The position numbers were made by a program, and so were the translations under genes. DNA of 46,597 nt from JANXXV01 sp040002435 (GTDB lineage Bacteria; Acidobacteriota; Terriglobia; Bryobacterales; Bryobacteraceae). The notes under the pieces are model-generated. The model saw only the letters and a program-made list of their open reading frames with translations, was not told the origin of the DNA and searched no databases. Of the stretch, positions 42,117 to 46,597 are shown one piece after another; positions within the stretch are counted from its first letter, which is position 1; the number at the start of each line of letters is the position of its first letter. The stretch is taken from contig JBDUEM010000020.1 of NCBI GenBank assembly GCA_040002435.1, positions 1 through 46,597 of the forward strand, read 5' to 3'.

Positions 42117-42647
42117 TTGGGGTGGGCCAAACGCATTGTCCTGGCTTTCGCGGCAGTTGTTCTGTTGTTTGCGGCCATTCTTTGGTTTGCCGGAATGCGT
42201 GCCGGCGCCGGCAGGAATGAGATCGTTGTCGAGATCGACAGGCCGCCGTCGGACGTATTCCCCTGGCTGCTGGAACCCTCAAAGTTGAAACAATGGATCA
42301 CAGGGATGCGGGAGATGACCCAGCTTACGCCCGGCGCCGTTGGCGTCGGAACCAAGTCCCGCGATGTGATTGTGATGGGTTCGGAAGCCACGGTGATGAC
42401 GGTGGAGATCACGAAGCTGGAGCCGAACCGCTTGCTCGCCGCGCATATCGATGCCGGGTCATTCACTGACGAGATCCGTTATGACCTCTACCCGGAAGGC
42501 GACAAGACCCGTCTGGCTTACAGTTCCCTAACCACCTACAAGCACTGGTTTGCCAGGTTACTCGAACCGTTAATCACTCCTGCAGCCCAAAGAAAGCTGG
42601 TGGAAGACACGAGGACTCTGAAGGCGATCGTGCAGTCTCAGCGATGA
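42117..42647 (+). CDS. SRPBCC (START-like) domain protein with N-terminal membrane anchor
   Basis: 176 aa from a TTG at 42117, chosen because GAGGAGG lies 8 bases upstream. A membrane helix (about 5-26, RIVLAFAAVVLLFAAILWF) is followed by a polyketide-cyclase/SRPBCC domain: EIVVEIDRPPSDVFPWLLEP at its start, then KLKQWITGM and EIRYDLYPEGDKTRLAYS. SRPBCC folds bind hydrophobic ligands; the ligand is unknown. It lies 51 bp after the cytochrome operon and may or may not be part of it. It overlaps the convergent glcF-like gene by 10 bp. Confidence 0.82.
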   Translation: MGWAKRIVLAFAAVVLLFAAILWFAGMRAGAGRNEIVVEIDRPPSDVFPWLLEPSKLKQWITGMREMTQLTPGAVGVGTKSRDVIVMGSEATVMTVEITKLEPNRLLAAHIDAGSFTDEIRYDLYPEGDKTRLAYSSLTTYKHWFARLLEPLITPAAQRKLVEDTRTLKAIVQSQR

Positions 42648-43936
42648 TTTTGATAAGCTTCGTCTAGAATCTCGACGACATGCGCCACTCGCTGGCCCCG
42701 GCCGTGAAGCTTCGCCCCGGCGCGCAATTGCAGTATGCAACCGGGATTCGCCGTTACGATGATATCGGGGTTCACGGTGTTCACGTGACCCATCTTTGTT
42801 TCCAGAATCGCCATCGACATATCGTGTTGCACGATGTTATAGATTCCGGCGCTGCCACAGCACAGGTCAGACATTGGCATTTCGCGGAAAACCAGGCCCG
42901 GCACCGCGCGCAGCAACGTTCTGGGTGAGGAGCGGATCTTCTGACCGTGTGCCAGATGGCATGAATCCTGGTAGGTGACTAATCCGTTCACCTTCCCCAT
43001 CTCGGTATTCAAATCAATCGACGTTAAAAACTCGGTTACGTCCTTCATCAGCTTCTTGAACTGGATGGCCTTTTGGGCATATGCCGGATCTTCTTCCAGC
43101 AGCTCATCGTATTCCTTCAGCGTGGATCCGCAGCCGGCGGCATTGGTAATAATCGCATCGTAATTGCCGCCGAGCAGGGCGTCGATGTTCTGGCGGGCCA
43201 GCTTTCTTGCGGGTTCCCGCAGTCCGGCGTGCACGTGCAGGGCGCCGCAGCACGTCTGATCGTTCGGAATCGAAACTTCACAGCCGTTTTTCTGCAGCAC
43301 TCGCACGGTCGCATCATTCAGACGCGCGAAGAAAACATTCGCCATACAACCGCCAAGAAACGCGACGCGGTGTTTCTTCTCGCCGATAGCCGGCATCACC
43401 TTGCCATACGACCGGAAGAACGACGGGCGTTCCGGCACCGGAGCAATCGCTTCCGCTTTCCCGAGGTTGCCCATCAAGGTCAGGATTCCACTCGCCCGCA
43501 CCAGCGCCTGAAGCTTCGAGACCCGATAAAAGTTCAGCGCGAAACCCATCAACCGAAGATTCATTTTCGACGGCAGCAGATATTCAAACGCTACACGGCG
43601 CAAAAACCGGGTCAGCGGCGGAGGTGGCGACTTCTGTTCAATCTCGGCGCGCGCTGCCTCCACCAGTCGCCCGTACTGGACTCCGGAAGGGCAAGCCGTT
43701 TCACATGCCCGGCAAGCCAGACATAAATCGATGTGTTCTTTGTATGAATCGCCAATCTCCGCCGCGCCGGTCGCCACTTGCACCATCTGATAGATGCGGC
43801 CTCGTGGCGAATCCATCTCCACACCTAATTCGCGATAGGTGGGGCAGGCATTCAGACAGAGTCCGCAATGAACGCAGCGGTCCAGATCGGACTGCTTGGG
43901 AGCATCGTGATAATGAACGCTGTCAGATCCGGCCAT
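42638..43936 (-). CDS. glcF: Glycolate oxidase iron-sulfur subunit GlcF-like
   Basis: 432 aa. Two [4Fe-4S] ferredoxin motifs near the N-terminus: CVHCGLCLNACP (Cys21/24/27/31) and CLACRACETACP (Cys72/75/78/82). Two CCG domains follow, seen as GGCMANVF...TCCGALHVHAG and DSCHLAHG...LCCGSAGIY. This is the GlcF/LutA/heterodisulfide reductase-like arrangement. GlcF passes electrons from the flavin subunits of glycolate oxidase to the respiratory chain. It overlaps the glcE-like gene by 14 bp. A GlcD flavoprotein subunit gene is not in the window. Confidence 0.88.
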   Translation of the reverse strand: MAGSDSVHYHDAPKQSDLDRCVHCGLCLNACPTYRELGVEMDSPRGRIYQMVQVATGAAEIGDSYKEHIDLCLACRACETACPSGVQYGRLVEAARAEIEQKSPPPPLTRFLRRVAFEYLLPSKMNLRLMGFALNFYRVSKLQALVRASGILTLMGNLGKAEAIAPVPERPSFFRSYGKVMPAIGEKKHRVAFLGGCMANVFFARLNDATVRVLQKNGCEVSIPNDQTCCGALHVHAGLREPARKLARQNIDALLGGNYDAIITNAAGCGSTLKEYDELLEEDPAYAQKAIQFKKLMKDVTEFLTSIDLNTEMGKVNGLVTYQDSCHLAHGQKIRSSPRTLLRAVPGLVFREMPMSDLCCGSAGIYNIVQHDMSMAILETKMGHVNTVNPDIIVTANPGCILQLRAGAKLHGRGQRVAHVVEILDEAYQNHR

Positions 43937-45032
43937 AAAGTCTCCCGGCGTTCAGCAGGTTTTGCGGATCGAACATATGCTTGATCTTTGTCATCATAGG
44001 GAAGTCGCTACCGGGTTCAGGCCAAAGGTTGAGCCCGGCTTTCTTCGATTCCGGCGCAAACTCAATGACTCCCTTCCCCGGCAGAACCGCTTCTTCGGAA
44101 CTCGTAAAATAAGCGTAAGTAACACCAGAGCCGGCCCGGGAAATAAGCGGCACGTCCAGATTTTTCATAATTGGCTTTAACTCAGCCAGCGTAGAGGAGA
44201 TGCGGACCACGGTTCCCTCGGGCAGTACTTCGAGAAACTTGGCCGTAAATTCGCGCAATTCCAGTAACGACTCGCCGGGAAGTGAAGCCGGATTGAACAG
44301 CTCTTTCCGGTAGCGCGAAATGACGTTCGAGTTGCCGCATACCTGGACAATCAAACACCAACCGCTCAGCCCCATGATATCCGCTGCCTTGGGGTTCAGC
44401 AGGTCCAGCGAAGCCGGTTGTAGAACACCCTTCAGAATCTCGTCGCGCTTTTCGATGGCGTCGTCCAGGGAACGGCATGGCAGCACAAACGCGGCAGTTT
44501 CTTCCGGTATGGGCGTGAGCTTGAAATTTACGGTCGTGATAGCGGCCAGAGTCCCGAAAGAACCGATCATCAGCTTGCCCATGTCGAGGCCCGCCACGTT
44601 CTTCACCACCATTCCGCCGCTCTTCACCAGTTTGCCCTCGAGCGTGGCAAACTCCATTCCGATGACGAGATCACGGGCGGTTCCATAGAGACGCCGGCGA
44701 GGACCGCTTGAATTCGCGGCCACTACTCCTCCGACGCTAGCCCCGTCGAAGAATGGCGGGTCAAGTGGGATCATCTGGTTGTTTTCCGCCAGCAGCAGGG
44801 AAAGTCCCGCAAACGACACGCCGGCCTGCACGCTGATGGTCAGATCTCGAGGCTCATACTGCAACACCGCATTCAGCGCCCTGGTCGAGATGGTAACGTC
44901 GGCCGGTGCGATGGGGCCGGCCATTCGGTCTTTGGTGAATTGGCCGCCAACGCGTATTGATTGTCCGGCAGACGCGGATTCGGCAAGCAACACGGCCAGT
45001 TCCTCGGCCGTTTGTGGATTTAGAATCTCCAT
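43923..45032 (-). CDS. glcE: FAD-binding oxidase subunit GlcE-like
   Basis: About 369 aa from the ATG at 45032 (MEILNPQTAEELAVLL); a TTG 12 bases earlier is less likely. PCMH-type FAD-binding domain: SIRVGGQFTKD, ISTRALNAVLQYEPRDLTI, the FAD loop DPPFFDGASVGGVVAANSSG and PRRRLYGTARDLVIGMEF, and KNVAGLDMGKLMIGSFGTL. GlcE pairs with GlcD and GlcF in glycolate oxidase. The GlcE-GlcF pair here could also oxidise other 2-hydroxy acids. It diverges from the BI-1 family gene, 112 bp apart. Confidence 0.86.
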   Translation of the reverse strand: MEILNPQTAEELAVLLAESASAGQSIRVGGQFTKDRMAGPIAPADVTISTRALNAVLQYEPRDLTISVQAGVSFAGLSLLLAENNQMIPLDPPFFDGASVGGVVAANSSGPRRRLYGTARDLVIGMEFATLEGKLVKSGGMVVKNVAGLDMGKLMIGSFGTLAAITTVNFKLTPIPEETAAFVLPCRSLDDAIEKRDEILKGVLQPASLDLLNPKAADIMGLSGWCLIVQVCGNSNVISRYRKELFNPASLPGESLLELREFTAKFLEVLPEGTVVRISSTLAELKPIMKNLDVPLISRAGSGVTYAYFTSSEEAVLPGKGVIEFAPESKKAGLNLWPEPGSDFPMMTKIKHMFDPQNLLNAGRLYGRI

Positions 45033-45144
45033 GCAAACAACCAATGTATCCTACCAACCCTGCTTGCCCGCGAGGGTGCTGTGGGTGAATTGCAGAAACG
45101 TCGCTTAAAATGGAGGTGTAGAGTAATTGGAGGTTCTGACAATC

Positions 45145-45852
45145 ATGGACAGTTACTATCCCGGTAGTATCGCGGTCGCGAACGCGGCCCCAGACGCACG
45201 TGTTACCTTCATCCGCCAGACATACGGTCACTTAGCCGGAGCAATCCTGGCCTTTGTTTTGCTGGAAGCGGCCCTGTTTCAAACCTCGCTGCCAGAATCG
45301 ATGATGGGTTTGCTGGCCACAAGTCGTTACTCGTGGTTGATCGTGCTGGGGGCATTCATGGGAATCTCCTACCTGGCGAACTCCTGGGCCCAATCGGGCA
45401 CATCCCTCGGCGTTCAATATGCCGGGCTGGGACTCTATGTTGTGGCAGAGGCGTTGATTTTCGTACCTCTCCTATTCATGGCGGCCAACTATTCCGGTCC
45501 TGACGTCATTCCAACCGCGGGCTTGCTGACACTGCTGCTGTTCACGGCTTTAACCTACATCGCGTTCACCACCAAGAAGGATTTTTCGTTCCTGGGCAGC
45601 ATTCTTACCGTGACGGTCTTTGTCGCATTTGGCGTCATTGCGGCCTCGGTAATCTTTGGATTCACGCTCGGCTTGATTTTCTCAGCCGTGATGGTTCTGG
45701 TAGCCGCGGGTTCCATTCTTTACAACACTTCGAATGTGATGTTTCGTTACAACACGAGCCAGTATGTTGCTGCGTCGCTCTCATTGTTTGCTTCCGTGGC
45801 GCTGCTTTTCTGGTACATTCTGCGGATCGTGATGGGTGGCTCGCGCCGGTAG
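45145..45852 (+). CDS. Bax inhibitor-1/YccA family membrane protein
   Basis: 235 aa from the ATG at 45145 (MDSYYPGSIAVANAAPD). GGAGG lies 11 bases upstream. Seven hydrophobic segments span about 33-235, and the family pattern is visible in TYGHLAGAILAFVLLE, LTLLLFTALTYIAFTTKKDFSFLG and SAVMVLVAAGSILYNTS. Bacterial BI-1 proteins (YbhL, YccA) are inner-membrane proteins linked to ion leak or to FtsH regulation. The last codons overlap the start of the receiver-like gene by 17 bp. TAAAAT at 45106-45111 could be a -10, but no good -35 is seen. Confidence 0.9.
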   Translation: MDSYYPGSIAVANAAPDARVTFIRQTYGHLAGAILAFVLLEAALFQTSLPESMMGLLATSRYSWLIVLGAFMGISYLANSWAQSGTSLGVQYAGLGLYVVAEALIFVPLLFMAANYSGPDVIPTAGLLTLLLFTALTYIAFTTKKDFSFLGSILTVTVFVAFGVIAASVIFGFTLGLIFSAVMVLVAAGSILYNTSNVMFRYNTSQYVAASLSLFASVALLFWYILRIVMGGSRR

Positions 45853-46597
45853 TAGCGGGAATGTCGTCCTGATCCATTGGAACCGGGGCGAGGCCGAAGA
45901 GAAGCTCGCGCTTTTCACGGCGGCGGGATTTCGGGCTGAGGTCCTGCTGCCGGATGGGCTGGCTTTTCTGAAGACTCTAACGGCGGAACCGCCCGTCGCC
46001 ATCGTGATCAGTCTCGACCGCCTGCCCTCGCAAGGCAGGGATGTGGCGCTGGCCATCCGGATGAACAAAGGCACCCGGGCTATCCCTTTGATTTTTGCGG
46101 GCGGAGCGCTTGAGAAGGTGGCCCGCGCGCGAGAAAGCCTTCCGGATGCCATCTACGTTGATTGGACCGCTATCGGTCCGGCACTGCAACAGGCAGTCAC
46201 CACCGTTGCCCAGCCGGTGGTTCCAACATCCGTCCTGGCGGCTTATGCGGGTTCGCCGTTGGCGCAAAAGCTGGGACTGAAGACTACTTCGGTAATCGCG
46301 TTGCTCGACGCGCCAGAGGACTTTGCCGACCGGCTTTTGTCGCTCATCCCCACTCTCAGAATCGAAGAGAAGCCCACGCGAAACTGCAACCCGCTGTTCT
46401 GGTTTGTACGCCATGCGGCCGACTTCGACCGCGATGTCTATGTGATAGTCCAATACCTGGGGAAGGGCTCGCTCTGGATTTTCTGGCCGAAGGGCACTTC
46501 TTCCGGCCTCTCCCCGCTGCGTCTGCGCACCGCTGCCATGGCCTTAGCCCAACTTTCGCAGTTGGGCATGTTTGAAGCCGGGATGCCCTTTATTTTC
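45836..46597 (+). CDS. Degenerate receiver domain fused to a DUF3052-like domain (3' truncated by window edge)
   Basis: 254 codons are open to the edge with no stop. The only near start is the GTG at 45836, overlapping the BI-1 gene by 17 bp. Residues 9-125 look like a response-regulator fold: VVLIHW (beta1), AIVISLDRLP with Asp61 at the phosphoacceptor place, and AIPLIFAGG (beta4). The acidic pair after beta1 and the conserved Lys after beta5 (AIYVDW) are missing, so it is probably not phosphorylated normally. Residues 135-250 (LAAYAGSPLAQKLGLKT, VIALLDAPEDF, GSLWIFWPKG) resemble DUF3052, a family of unknown function. No histidine kinase is near. Confidence 0.65.
   Translation, partial: MARAGSSGNVVLIHWNRGEAEEKLALFTAAGFRAEVLLPDGLAFLKTLTAEPPVAIVISLDRLPSQGRDVALAIRMNKGTRAIPLIFAGGALEKVARARESLPDAIYVDWTAIGPALQQAVTTVAQPVVPTSVLAAYAGSPLAQKLGLKTTSVIALLDAPEDFADRLLSLIPTLRIEEKPTRNCNPLFWFVRHAADFDRDVYVIVQYLGKGSLWIFWPKGTSSGLSPLRLRTAAMALAQLSQLGMFEAGMPFIF

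Noticed and set aside
1..46597. tRNA, rRNA, CRISPR arrays, insertion sequences and prophage genes
   Set aside because: I looked for these in the intergenic gaps and among the proteins and saw none; gaps are too short for most of them.

Overview
The window looks like a chromosomal stretch from an acidobacterium, most likely of the Bryobacterales/Solibacter type. This is inferred from gene content and style: moderately high GC, an Oar-like TonB-dependent receptor, an Hfq-like protein with an N-terminal extension, a small CPYF-type cysteine-rich protein, and secreted M28 peptidases. There is no rRNA, tRNA, CRISPR array, insertion sequence or phage module that I can see. No gene-free stretch exceeds 300 bases; the longest is about 178 bp (34098-34275).

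Left part (1-18468). A truncated TonB-dependent receptor is followed by an FAD monooxygenase. A leftward set follows: a U32 peptidase-family protein, a NUDIX hydrolase and an unrecognised protein. A rightward motA-motB pair is preceded by a perfect sigma-28 -10 element. Next come a leftward ABC-F ATPase (Uup type) with an M28 peptidase, a cold-shock protein with a glycine-rich RRM protein, a second M28 peptidase, AhpD, a PPOX-fold protein, a DUF2461 protein, and a galactonate dehydratase plus KDPGal aldolase pair.

Middle (18493-26795) is a long co-directional run: Trm112-like protein, GT9 glycosyltransferase, MsbA-type exporter, YicC, Gmk, RpoZ, CoaBC, family-4 uracil-DNA glycosylase, Tmk and HolB. 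It has many 4-bp ATGA overlaps and combines envelope export, nucleotide and cofactor synthesis, and DNA repair/replication. It is followed by an Hfq-like gene, then a very compact patch of small genes on both strands (acyl-CoA thioesterase, Cys-rich protein, TPR protein, TfoX-N protein), two GT4 glycosyltransferases and a YbiT-type ABC-F protein. A leftward trio consists of a PaaI thioesterase, a 45-aa membrane mini-protein and a secreted protein.

The most striking region is 34276-42065. It is a six-gene operon encoding a complete candidate electron conduit across the envelope. The genes are an OmcA/MtrC-type decaheme cytochrome, an MtrA/DmsE-type decaheme cytochrome, an MtrB/PioB-like outer-membrane barrel, a tetraheme protein with four mono-heme modules, a NapC/NirT-type membrane multiheme quinol dehydrogenase, and a small mono-heme cytochrome. 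Together they carry 31 heme-binding motifs. The order runs from the cell exterior back to the quinone pool, and the set could support extracellular electron transfer, either outward to minerals or inward from Fe(II).

Right end (42117-46597): a SRPBCC protein, a leftward glycolate-oxidase-like GlcE/GlcF pair without GlcD, a BI-1/YccA membrane protein, and a truncated fusion of a degenerate receiver domain with a DUF3052-like domain.
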